The notes under the pieces are model-generated. The model ran no database searches. It saw nothing but the letters and a program-made list of their open reading frames with translations, and was not told the origin of the DNA. The translations under genes and the position numbers were made by a program. Shown piece by piece: positions 1 to 8,040 of a stretch of DNA of 64,000 bases (its first letter is position 1; each line of letters opens with the position of its first letter). The DNA lies in assembly GCA_964544475.1 (NCBI GenBank), contig CAZJBS010000001.1:186001-250000 (forward strand), written 5' to 3'. This DNA is from CAZJBS01 sp964544475 (GTDB taxonomy: Bacteria > CLD3 > SB21).

Positions 1-940
1 CGCGAAGATCGAGGATATTCAAGGCCGGCGTATCGTCGATATAAATGGGCGCTTTGGAAAGGCGGCCCACGCCGATCGACAACTTGGACCAGTCATTGGT
101 CGGGAGCATGCCCGTGCGGACTTTGTGGGCGTCGACTTCGGCTTCGGCGCAGAGAAGCCGCATGACCAGTTGCAGGGACGACATTTCGAGACTGAAAAAG
201 CCAACCGGCTTCTGGGCGAGCACGGCGGCATTGCGGGCGATCGACAGGACGAGCGCGGTCTTGCCCATGCTGGGCCGGCCGGCGACGATGATCAGATCCG
301 ATTTCTGGAATCCGCTGGTTTGCATATCCAACACACGGAATCCCGAAGCGACACCGGTCACGCCACCCGGCTTGTTGTGGTAGTGTTCTATTTGCTCGAA
401 GGCGGTTACCAGGTGCTTTTTCATTTCCTGAAAACCCTGGCGGCTCTTGTCCTCCGAAATTCTGAAAATGTCCCGCTCCACGCTGTCGACCAGCGTATCG
501 ACATCATCCGTTTCTTCGAAGGCGAGCGAGACGATCTGACTGCCCACGGTGATCAGTTTCCGCAGGCGGGCCTTGTCCAGAATGATCTTGGCCCAGTTTT
601 CGATATTCGAGGCGCTGGGCACTTTCTGGGAAAGGCCGCTGAGAAAGTACGTGCCGCCCACGGTGTCCAACTGGCGGGTCGTCTTCAGTTCTTCGGACAC
701 CGTGATGATGTCGATGGGCGATGATTTTTCGTAAAGCGCCTTCATCGCCAGGAAAACATGCCGGTGCGCACCCTTGTAAAAGCAGGACTCGTCGAGAATA
801 TCGATGACTTTGGAGGCCGCCGTGTCGTCGATCAGCATGGCGCCCAGAATTGCCTCTTCGACTTCGACGGCCTGTGGCGGCACCCGTCCTCCGAATTCGA
901 GCACGTTGGCTGGCGTGTGTATTTTGCCCGGTTCCGCCAT
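1..940 (-). CDS. dnaB: Replicative DNA helicase DnaB, C-terminus cut by window edge
   Basis: This is the hexameric helicase that unwinds DNA ahead of the replication fork, powered by ATP. About 313 codons are visible of a family length near 450. The N-terminal DnaB domain (roughly residues 20-125) begins with the typical PPQAVEVEEAILGAML segment. The RecA-like ATPase domain follows, with Walker A AGRPSMGKT at about residues 219-227 and FFSLEMSS just after it. The later ATPase motifs lie outside the window. The ATG at 938-940 follows directly on the TAA stop of the receiver gene upstream, with no spacer, so the two are probably translationally coupled. Identity is firm; only the 3' end is missing. 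Confidence 0.96.
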   Translation of the reverse strand, partial: MAEPGKIHTPANVLEFGGRVPPQAVEVEEAILGAMLIDDTAASKVIDILDESCFYKGAHRHVFLAMKALYEKSSPIDIITVSEELKTTRQLDTVGGTYFLSGLSQKVPSASNIENWAKIILDKARLRKLITVGSQIVSLAFEETDDVDTLVDSVERDIFRISEDKSRQGFQEMKKHLVTAFEQIEHYHNKPGGVTGVASGFRVLDMQTSGFQKSDLIIVAGRPSMGKTALVLSIARNAAVLAQKPVGFFSLEMSSLQLVMRLLCAEAEVDAHKVRTGMLPTNDWSKLSIGVGRLSKAPIYIDDTPALNILDLR

Positions 941-1684
941 TTATTCGGCAACCTTTGCATTGATGTGCAGCGCGATATCTTTCAACGAATGGTCGACCAG
1001 ATCAAAGCGCTCCGCGTTCGCCGGTTGTTTCATGGCTTCGATAACCTGGGACAAGACGCGTAATGTTTTCGTGACGCGCTGGCACCCGTCCAACGCGGCT
1101 TCCACCAGTTTCCGGACCTGCACGGGATCGTCCGGGCGGGTGAGCTGGGCGCGCCCATAAATCGGAGCGATGGCATTATTGATGTGATGAGAAATGACGG
1201 CGAGGGTCTGCTCAAGCGTCCGAATGCGATCCAATTCCTTTTCACGGTTGAGCAAATCTTCACGGAGTTTCCGGTTTCGGAGCGTGGCCTCCACTCGGGC
1301 GCTCAGTTCGAAGAGGTTGATCGGTTTTACGAGATAATCGTCCGCTCCCTTTTCGAGACCGAGCACTTTGCTGGCCGGCTCACTCTTGGCGGTGATCAAA
1401 ATGATCGGCGTCAGACTGATGTCAGGATCGGACCTTACGTGTTCACAAAACCGGTACCCGTCCATGACCGGCATCATGACATCGCTCAGCACAAGATCGT
1501 GGCGGTGTTCTTTAAGGAGAAGCAGGGCGGCATGACCGTCCCGGGCGACATCGATCGAGTAGCCCCGTTTGGCGAAGAACATCTGAATAATGGCCACCGC
1601 GTCTTCGTCGTCATCGACCACCAAAATGCGGTGGGGAATGGGGTCCGATGAAGGGACGCGCAATGAGTTGTCGTTGACCGCCAT
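941..1684 (-). CDS. Response regulator: receiver plus DHp-like helix, no ATPase domain
   Basis: The 247-residue protein has a complete receiver domain (about residues 18-138): acidic cluster VVDDDED, phospho-acceptor D68 in LVLSDVMMP, T/S position in ILITAKS and conserved K120 in LVKPIN. A coiled linker follows (about 139-160) and then a histidine-kinase dimerisation-like helix with ISHHINNAIAP, whose histidines (166/167) sit in an H-box-like context. The protein ends about 80 residues later, so there is no room for a HATPase domain. The ORF can be extended upstream to 1843, but a good minus-strand promoter lies at 1773-1801 inside that extension, and homology starts at the receiver, so the ATG at 1684 is preferred. 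Neither start has a strong Shine-Dalgarno. It may act as a phosphorelay intermediate or dimeric regulator; target unknown. Confidence 0.85.
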   Translation of the reverse strand: MAVNDNSLRVPSSDPIPHRILVVDDDEDAVAIIQMFFAKRGYSIDVARDGHAALLLLKEHRHDLVLSDVMMPVMDGYRFCEHVRSDPDISLTPIILITAKSEPASKVLGLEKGADDYLVKPINLFELSARVEATLRNRKLREDLLNREKELDRIRTLEQTLAVISHHINNAIAPIYGRAQLTRPDDPVQVRKLVEAALDGCQRVTKTLRVLSQVIEAMKQPANAERFDLVDHSLKDIALHINAKVAE

Positions 1685-1700
1685 GGGAGGAAAAGTTGAA

Positions 1701-1727
1701 TTGACTTTCGTTCGGGATTCGTATACT
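1701..1727 (+). promoter_or_regulatory. Possible promoter for the HEAT-protein operon
   Basis: TTGACT (1701-1706) and TATACT (1722-1727) face the plus-strand operon starting at 1862, but the spacer is only 15 bp. The -10 box runs into TTTAGC, as at the crp-type gene near 44,957. The short spacer makes this weak or dependent on an activator. Confidence 0.3.
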
Positions 1728-1772
1728 TTAGCAGGCGTTTTTTGAGCGAAATAAGAGCCCGTCGGCGTGCGT

Positions 1773-1801
1773 AGTATATCACTTTCGGCACCGGCAAGCA
1801 A
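1773..1801 (-). promoter_or_regulatory. Sigma70-like promoter for receiver gene and dnaB
   Basis: Read on the minus strand, TTGCTT (1796-1801) and TATACT (1773-1778) are separated by exactly 17 bp. Transcription would start near 1766, leaving about an 80-nt leader before the ATG at 1684. Inference from consensus only. Confidence 0.55.
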
Positions 1802-1861
1802 GATTTTATTTGAACGCAAACGCCATTTTCCAGCCCAGGACATAAGACGGCGGTTTCAGTC

Positions 1862-3223
1862 ATGCAAAAATTCGGATATATCGGCCTGTTCCTGATTGGA
1901 TGCCTGCTGGCATTCCCATCCTGCCGCCGGAAGTTTGAGAGCGACGAGCGGCTCCCTTCGCGTGAGATCATGATCCGGTTCTGCTGGCAGACATTTGATC
2001 TGGCCCTGAAAGACAAGAATGATTTCATCCAGAATGCGGCGTTGCGGACGCTTGGCCGGCTTGGGAACAAAGCGGCGGTCGAAACGATTCGTTCGGTCGA
2101 TCTGGGCGGAAAACGTGCCACCGTTAAAACCGCTGTCTACACGCTTTCCCAGATACAGGACAGCGCCGCCTACCTGGCTCTTGCCGGATACACGCGGTCT
2201 TCGGATTTCCAGATCAGGGAACTCGCCGTTCTGGGTTTGACGAGGATGAGCGCGCTCTATGACGACTCGGTGACCGTTAGAATTCTGAAGCGGACACTGG
2301 CGGAATTAGACAGCCTTCCGTTGGATTCGATGATGTACGATTCCGCAGATATCCAGCGGGAAAAAGCCGAACTTCGCGCGAAGATTGCGGTGGCGCTACT
2401 GAAATTCGGAGTCACATCGGCCAGGCGATATGTCGAATCGTCCTATTTAGATCCTGAATTCCAATTCAGGGCGGCCATGGTGAGGATTATCGGCGAAATC
2501 CGGCCACCTTCGGCGATGGCTCTTTTGTTGCCGTTTGAGAGGGACCGCGTGGACTATGTCCGGACCAAGGTGGTTGAGGCGTGGAGCAAGATGGGTACGC
2601 CCGATGCCATGGCCAGGATCCGTGTGGCCACGGCCGACGGAAGCCCGTCGGTGCAGGCGACGGCGGCGGCGGAATTGCTTCGGTTTGACGAAAGCGCCGC
2701 TGTGCCGGTCCTGCTGGCCTTGTTGAGGTCGCCGGATGACGATATCCGGAGCCGTGTGATTCTGGCCCTGGGAGACACCAGGGAACGGCGCGCACAGGCC
2801 GCGGTGGCGGACTCGCTGAGAGGACTGCTCGATGACCCCGTCGATCTGATACGCGTTGTGTCGGTCGGCTCGCTTGGAAAGCTGGGGGACACCCTTGCTG
2901 TGAGCCGGATCGAGAAGTTGCTGAACGATCCATCCGACGATGTACGGGAAATTGCCGTCGGAGTCCTGTCGCGTTTGCGCGGAGCGGCCATGCTGGATCG
3001 TTTGACGAATTATCTCAAAGATGACCAGTATGCCATGCGTGAGGTGGCCATTGCCGGACTGGGCAGCCTGACCGAGCCGGGCTTGCAGGAGAGACTCATA
3101 GCCCTGGTCTATGACCGGATGAGAAATGACGATGAAATGACGGTGCGAATTCGGGCGGCCTTCACATTGCTCGACATGCTCCACGATCGTAAGTACACAA
3201 AATCAACCTCCATTCAAAGTTAG
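1862..3223 (+). CDS. HEAT-repeat protein, probable lipoprotein
   Basis: A 453-residue protein with an N-terminal hydrophobic signal of about 20 residues followed by alpha-helical HEAT/PBS-lyase-type repeats to the end (for example VLLALLRSPDDDIRSRVILA and the DPVDLIRVVSVGSLGKLGD unit). Two cysteines could be the lipidated residue: C14 in LIGC, the better lipobox but with a short signal, or C21 in FPSC. HEAT solenoids are protein-binding scaffolds and no catalytic motif is visible. It lies 11 nt upstream of the UPF0182 membrane protein and probably heads that operon, so it may be a periplasmic partner of that protein. Function is not otherwise predictable. Confidence 0.85.
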   Translation: MQKFGYIGLFLIGCLLAFPSCRRKFESDERLPSREIMIRFCWQTFDLALKDKNDFIQNAALRTLGRLGNKAAVETIRSVDLGGKRATVKTAVYTLSQIQDSAAYLALAGYTRSSDFQIRELAVLGLTRMSALYDDSVTVRILKRTLAELDSLPLDSMMYDSADIQREKAELRAKIAVALLKFGVTSARRYVESSYLDPEFQFRAAMVRIIGEIRPPSAMALLLPFERDRVDYVRTKVVEAWSKMGTPDAMARIRVATADGSPSVQATAAAELLRFDESAAVPVLLALLRSPDDDIRSRVILALGDTRERRAQAAVADSLRGLLDDPVDLIRVVSVGSLGKLGDTLAVSRIEKLLNDPSDDVREIAVGVLSRLRGAAMLDRLTNYLKDDQYAMREVAIAGLGSLTEPGLQERLIALVYDRMRNDDEMTVRIRAAFTLLDMLHDRKYTKSTSIQS

Positions 3224-3234
3224 GAATACACTCC

Positions 3235-6003
3235 ATGCGCAGGCTTATCATGTTGATTGGTGCCGGTGTGCTGGCCGTCATCCTGACCGTTCAGACGGTG
3301 GAATTCTACAGCGAATTATTGTGGTACGAGTCCGTCGGTTTTGCCGATTCGTTCTGGACCATGTATCTGTCGGAATACGGATTCGGGGCGGCGTATTTTC
3401 TTGCCTTCTGGGTGATCGTCGGCATCAATCTTCTGGTCGTCAGCCGCGTGCCCATCGTGCAAGTGAGCCAGCAGGGGGCGGTGTTTCAGCAGGCGATGGC
3501 CTGGGTTTCGAAGCCCGCCAGGGCCATCTTTTATGTCGTGCTGGTATTTCTGGCGTATGTCATGGCGGCCACGCCGGCTTCCAGATGGATGCGCGTGATG
3601 CAGTATTGGCATAGTGAAAAATTCGGGACGTCGGACGCGGTGTTTGGACGCGACATAGGATTCTATGTCAATGAGCTGCCTTTTATTCAGAGCACGATCG
3701 ATTGGTTGTTTATGGTCACGCTCGTGTGCGCGTTGGCGGTAATGGTGGCGTATTTCATGAAAAGAGGCGTGACCCTGACGCCGCAGGGCGTCACCCTCCA
3801 TTCCGCGGCGCGACGGCATGTCTTCGTACTCGGAGGCTTCCTCTTTGCGCTGTATGCCGTCGATTATTACTACACCGTCTTCGATGTGTTGTTCAGGGAC
3901 CACGGTGTCGTGTTTGGTGCGGGGTACACGGACATCCACGCGCGCGTGACGGGCTACCGGATGCTCATGGTGACCTCTGTACTTGGGATGGCCGGTTGTG
4001 TCGTGGCCGCTTTTCGGAATTCATGGAAATGGGTCGGATGGAGCGTCGGCGTCCATGTGGCCGTGGCCGTCATCATGCTGATCGCCTATCCCGCCATTAT
4101 GCAAAAATTCATCGTTGGTCCCAATGAACTGGAGAAAGAAAAACCGTACATCGTCGAGAGCATCCGCCAGACGCGCCTGGCTTACGAGTTGGACCGCATT
4201 GAAGAAAAGAATTTCAATTTCGAGTTGTCCCTGACCGGGCAGGACATACGTGACAACCACCTGACCATCAAGAACGTTACGCTCTGGGACTACCGTCCCC
4301 TCGGCGATTCGTATGCCCAATTGCAGGGCATCCGGCCGTACTATGTTTTTGCCGATATTGACATTGACCGCTATGTGATCAATGGTGAATACCGCCAGGT
4401 GATGCTGTCGGGCAGGGAATTGAAAGCCGATCTGCTTGGGTCGGGATCGAATTGGATCAACAATACTTTCGTGTATACGCACGGCCACGGCGTCGTGATG
4501 AGCCCGGTCAATGTGGTCACGCAGGAAGGCCAGCCTGAATTTATCCTCAAAAACATCCCGACGGAATCGGTTGCCGATATCACATTGGAGCGCCCGGAGA
4601 TCTACTTTGGCGAGATACAATCACCCAATGACTACATCATTGTCAAAACTTCGAAAGAGGAGTTTGATTATCCGCTCGGTGAAAGCAACAAACAGGCGAC
4701 GTATCTTGAAGAAAGTGGTGTCGGCATCGGGACGTTTTGGAGCAAAGTGATGTTTGCCATTCGCTTCCAGAAGTTGAACATCCTGCTGAACGATTATATT
4801 CAGCCGCAAAGCCGGATCATTTATTATCGCAATATCCGTCAGCGTGTTGAGAAGATTGCCCCATTCATCCGATACGATCGGGACCCGTTCCTGGTGGTTG
4901 AAAATGGGCGATTGTATTGGATTCTCGACGGTTACACCTTTTCCGACCAGTATCCGTATGCACGCATGTCGTACGAGCGTCCGACGTCCCCATTCGCGGC
5001 AGGCCGCTCCTTCAACTACCTTCGCAATTCCGTGAAAGTCGTGATTGATGCCTACAATGGTGCCACGACGTTTTACAGCTTCCGGCCGGAAAACGATCCC
5101 CTGATACGAATTTATTCCAGGATTTTTCCGAAGGTCTTCCGTCCGCTGGATGAGATGCCCGATGTGCTCCGCAAGCATCTGCGGTACCCCCAGGATTTGT
5201 TTGATATTCAGGCGAAGCTGTTTGCCGTCTACCACATGGAGGATCCGAACGTGTTCTTCAACCGGGAAGACGTGTGGTCCATCTCTGAAGAAAAATACGG
5301 CGATTCGGTTCAACAAATGGAAAGCTATTATGTTATCATGAAGCTGCCCAATGAGGCGAGGGAAGAGTTCCTGCTCATGGTGCCGTTCAATCCAAACAAC
5401 AAATCCAACATGATTGCGTGGTTCTGCGCCCGCAGCGACGGGGACCATTACGGGAAGTTGCTGGTCTACAAGTTTCCCAAGAGCGAATTGGTCTACGGTC
5501 CCATGCAGGTGGAAAGCCGGATCGATCAGACGCCTGAAATTTCGGAAAAGCTGTCTTTGTGGAATCAGCAGGGTTCCCGGGTCACGCGCGGCAATCTTCT
5601 TGTGATTCCCATACGCAATTCCGTTTTGTATGTCGAGCCTTTGTATCTGCAGTCGGAACAGAGCCGCATGCCGGAGTTGAAGAAGGTGATCGTGGCGTAT
5701 GGCAACAGTATTTTCATGGAGGATAATCTGGAAATCGGGCTGGAAAAAATATTCGGTCTAGGGGTGGCCGGCCGGCAAACGCTCGCTTTGGCGTCGGTTG
5801 ACCAGAAGACGGTGGAAAAGACCGGCCTGACGACCGGACGGGTGCCTTTGGCCATCCGTGATCTGTCCAGGTCTGCGATGAACAGCTACAATGCGGCGCA
5901 GGATGCGATCCGGAAGGGGGATTGGAAGAAGTACGGCGAAGAACTGGAGAAATTGCGAAAAGACCTTGAGAAACTCGTCGATCAGACCCAGGGTGTGCAG
6001 TAA
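3235..6003 (+). CDS. UPF0182 family membrane protein
   Basis: The 922-residue length and pattern match the UPF0182/COG1615 family. About seven transmembrane segments occupy the first ~290 residues (MLIGAGVLAVILTVQTV, YFLAFWVIVGINLLVV, AIFYVVLVFLAYVMAA and so on). A long extracytoplasmic part follows with family-typical stretches such as NNTFVYTHGHGVVMSPVN, RIIYYRNIRQRVEKIAPF and LLVIPIRNSVLYVEPLYLQ. The C-terminus is a charged helix (about 860-922). The family has no established biochemical role. The next gene starts 1 nt after the stop, which indicates co-translation with a receiver protein. Confidence 0.93.
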   Translation: MRRLIMLIGAGVLAVILTVQTVEFYSELLWYESVGFADSFWTMYLSEYGFGAAYFLAFWVIVGINLLVVSRVPIVQVSQQGAVFQQAMAWVSKPARAIFYVVLVFLAYVMAATPASRWMRVMQYWHSEKFGTSDAVFGRDIGFYVNELPFIQSTIDWLFMVTLVCALAVMVAYFMKRGVTLTPQGVTLHSAARRHVFVLGGFLFALYAVDYYYTVFDVLFRDHGVVFGAGYTDIHARVTGYRMLMVTSVLGMAGCVVAAFRNSWKWVGWSVGVHVAVAVIMLIAYPAIMQKFIVGPNELEKEKPYIVESIRQTRLAYELDRIEEKNFNFELSLTGQDIRDNHLTIKNVTLWDYRPLGDSYAQLQGIRPYYVFADIDIDRYVINGEYRQVMLSGRELKADLLGSGSNWINNTFVYTHGHGVVMSPVNVVTQEGQPEFILKNIPTESVADITLERPEIYFGEIQSPNDYIIVKTSKEEFDYPLGESNKQATYLEESGVGIGTFWSKVMFAIRFQKLNILLNDYIQPQSRIIYYRNIRQRVEKIAPFIRYDRDPFLVVENGRLYWILDGYTFSDQYPYARMSYERPTSPFAAGRSFNYLRNSVKVVIDAYNGATTFYSFRPENDPLIRIYSRIFPKVFRPLDEMPDVLRKHLRYPQDLFDIQAKLFAVYHMEDPNVFFNREDVWSISEEKYGDSVQQMESYYVIMKLPNEAREEFLLMVPFNPNNKSNMIAWFCARSDGDHYGKLLVYKFPKSELVYGPMQVESRIDQTPEISEKLSLWNQQGSRVTRGNLLVIPIRNSVLYVEPLYLQSEQSRMPELKKVIVAYGNSIFMEDNLEIGLEKIFGLGVAGRQTLALASVDQKTVEKTGLTTGRVPLAIRDLSRSAMNSYNAAQDAIRKGDWKKYGEELEKLRKDLEKLVDQTQGVQ

Positions 6004-6004
6004 C

Positions 6005-6724
6005 ATGGCGACGCTGAATCCGGAGGTGGGGCGCGGTCGGGAGGTTTTCTCCGCCAGAACCGGCCTCATCATCAGCACCAATCTCGAAGAAGCCCATGAG
6101 TTGGAGTTTCAATTGACGACGCTGCTGGGTCTTCATGTCATGGTCACCGGTACGGCGGAAGAGGCGGAAAGGGTTCTGAAGTCCCAGAATGTCGACATCA
6201 TCCTTCTGGATGTCCAAAGAAACCACGCCAGCCCATTTGCCATATGCAAGGTGGTCAAGTCCGATGAGCATTGGATGCACATCCCGGTCGTGGCCCTTCT
6301 TGGCGCCGGCGATCAGCAAAACCGTTACAATGCCCTCAATTTCGGCGCCGATGACTTCATCACCAGGCCCTTCGACTATTCGGAGGTGTATTCGCGCATC
6401 CGTTCACAGTTGAGATTGCGCGAACTTCATCTGCAGCTGATTGAAAATGAAAGGCAGCGCGTACTCATTGAAATGGCCGGCGCCGCGGCTCATGAACTTG
6501 CCCAGCCGGTCACCGGCGCGATGGGATTGATCGAGATCATACTTGAAAAGCGGGGCATGGAAGAAAAGGTCAGCGTCGATCAGGATCTTCACCTGCTGTA
6601 CGATTGCCTTAAACGGGCTGCCGATGTCATTCACAAAATTCAGAAAGTGCGCAAGTACGCCACCACACCGTACGCCGGTGCGACCCAGATCATTGACATT
6701 CACAAAGCTTCCCAGAACGAATGA
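6005..6724 (+). CDS. Receiver plus DHp-like protein without kinase ATPase domain
   Basis: The 239-residue protein starts at the ATG 1 nt after the UPF0182 stop; a longer ORF from 5891 would overlap that gene and adds only shadow sequence. Residues about 16-140 form a receiver with D69 in DIILLDVQ. The usual T/S position reads ALLGAG and the invariant lysine is R121 (ITRPFD), so phosphorylation-linked switching may be altered. A DHp-like helix follows with AAAHELAQPVTGAMGLI (H163), very like a HisKA H-box, but no HATPase domain. The layout is the same as in the protein upstream of dnaB. It could dock on a separate kinase or work as a phosphate-independent regulator. Confidence 0.85.
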   Translation: MATLNPEVGRGREVFSARTGLIISTNLEEAHELEFQLTTLLGLHVMVTGTAEEAERVLKSQNVDIILLDVQRNHASPFAICKVVKSDEHWMHIPVVALLGAGDQQNRYNALNFGADDFITRPFDYSEVYSRIRSQLRLRELHLQLIENERQRVLIEMAGAAAHELAQPVTGAMGLIEIILEKRGMEEKVSVDQDLHLLYDCLKRAADVIHKIQKVRKYATTPYAGATQIIDIHKASQNE

Positions 6725-6754
6725 ACGGCCCAACGCCTTCGAAAGAGGAGACCA

Positions 6755-7234
6755 GTGAATTCGCAAAAGACCAGAATCACGACCAGTTGGCACACCGTTT
6801 TTCCAAACGACGCTAACCCACACGGCACCCTGTTTGGCGGTGCGCTAATGGCCATCATGGATATTCAGGCGGGAATTGCGGCATCTCATTACTGTCATAA
6901 GATGGTGGTGACCGCGTCGACGGAGGCGGTGGACTTCAAAGTTCCCATCAAGGTCGGGGAACGGGTTGAGACCATTTCGCGTGTGGTTTTTGTCGGGCGC
7001 ACGTCCATGGTGGTTCGCGTGGATGCGTACTCGGAGCATCCCCTGTCCGGAAAGCGCAAACGCTGCACGACCGCCTACTTCAACATGGTGGCCTTGGATG
7101 AAGACGGGATGCCGACGGATGTGCCGCCGCTCGTCGTGGAAACCGAGGATGAAAGACGTGAGTATGCCCTGGCGGCCGCCATCAAGCAGGCCGCGATGGA
7201 ACGCAAACAACGACAGAAAGACAGCGAAGCTTAA
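6755..7234 (+). CDS. Acyl-CoA thioesterase, hotdog fold (YciA/BACH type)
   Basis: A 159-residue single hotdog domain. Recognisable features are the N-terminal PNDANPHGTLFGGALMAIMD segment, which holds the active-site-region Asn and Asp, and the following VTASTEAVDFKVPIKVGE strand typical of the YciA/cytosolic acyl-CoA hydrolase group. It is expected to hydrolyse acyl-CoA thioesters in the cytoplasm. The start is GTG at 6755, preceded by a strong Shine-Dalgarno (GAAAGAGGAG, 6741-6750). The C-terminal ~30 residues are charged and helical. It sits in the same plus-strand run as the receiver and esterase genes. Confidence 0.9.
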   Translation: MNSQKTRITTSWHTVFPNDANPHGTLFGGALMAIMDIQAGIAASHYCHKMVVTASTEAVDFKVPIKVGERVETISRVVFVGRTSMVVRVDAYSEHPLSGKRKRCTTAYFNMVALDEDGMPTDVPPLVVETEDERREYALAAAIKQAAMERKQRQKDSEA

Positions 7235-7249
7235 CGAAGGAGAGGCACG

Positions 7250-7981
7250 ATGCGCCGAGAGATTCACGCCTGGTGGAGTCCCAACCTGAACAAGCAGATG
7301 GAAATTGTGGTGTACGGCCATTACGGGTTTGGCCTTTTGATGTTTCCGACAGCGGCGGCGGATTTTCTCGAGTATGAGAGGTTCCAGCTGATTGATTCCA
7401 TCGCGTCGTTTATCGAGGGCGGCACGTGCAAGGCCTATTCCATTAACAGCATCAACAGCGAAAGCTGGCTCAACGATCACATGCATCCACGGGACAAAGT
7501 GGTCCGACATCAGATGTACAATCAATACATTACGCAAGAGGTTGTGCCATTCATTACAACGGACTGTCATGGGCCGGTTCCGATTATTACGACCGGAGCC
7601 TCCCTGGGGGCCTTTCACGCGGCCAATTCATTTTTCAGGCGGCCGGATCTGTTTGATGGCGTGATTGCCATGAGCGGACAATACGACATCAAAGCCTATT
7701 CAAAGGGCTACTACGACGACGATTGCTACTTTAATTCGCCGGTGGATTACCTCCCAAACCTGCATGACGAAACGGTTTTGTCCCAATTGCGACAGAAACA
7801 CCATATCTACTTTGTGTCCGGTCAGGGCAGCTACGAAGATCCGGGAGCCTCTCGGCAGATGGTTGATCTGCTCAATGCCAAAGGCATCCCGGCGCAGTGC
7901 GACCTCTGGGGCCACGACATCAATCATGACTGGCCTACATGGCGATCAATGCTGCCACACTATCTTGGAACCCGCTTCTGA
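7250..7981 (+). CDS. Alpha/beta-hydrolase, esterase D-like
   Basis: A 243-residue alpha/beta-hydrolase of the small esterase group (COG4947-like). The nucleophile elbow is GASLG (S118), inside VPIITTGASLGAFHAAN, and the C-terminal GHDINHDWPTW supplies the likely catalytic histidine. There is no signal peptide, so it is probably cytoplasmic. A clear Shine-Dalgarno (GAAGGAGAGG) precedes the ATG. It starts 15 nt after the thioesterase stop. Substrate unknown; the neighbour suggests ester or thioester chemistry but this is inference. Confidence 0.85.
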   Translation: MRREIHAWWSPNLNKQMEIVVYGHYGFGLLMFPTAAADFLEYERFQLIDSIASFIEGGTCKAYSINSINSESWLNDHMHPRDKVVRHQMYNQYITQEVVPFITTDCHGPVPIITTGASLGAFHAANSFFRRPDLFDGVIAMSGQYDIKAYSKGYYDDDCYFNSPVDYLPNLHDETVLSQLRQKHHIYFVSGQGSYEDPGASRQMVDLLNAKGIPAQCDLWGHDINHDWPTWRSMLPHYLGTRF

Positions 7982-8040
7982 GCCCATTCGCGCGCTATAA
8001 GCGCATCTCGCATAATGGCACACCAATTCGGAGAAGCACG

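Noticed and set aside
7939..8040. Longer N-terminus for the cytochrome
   Set aside because: It overlaps the esterase and destroys the signal peptide; GTG 8041 has a Shine-Dalgarno.
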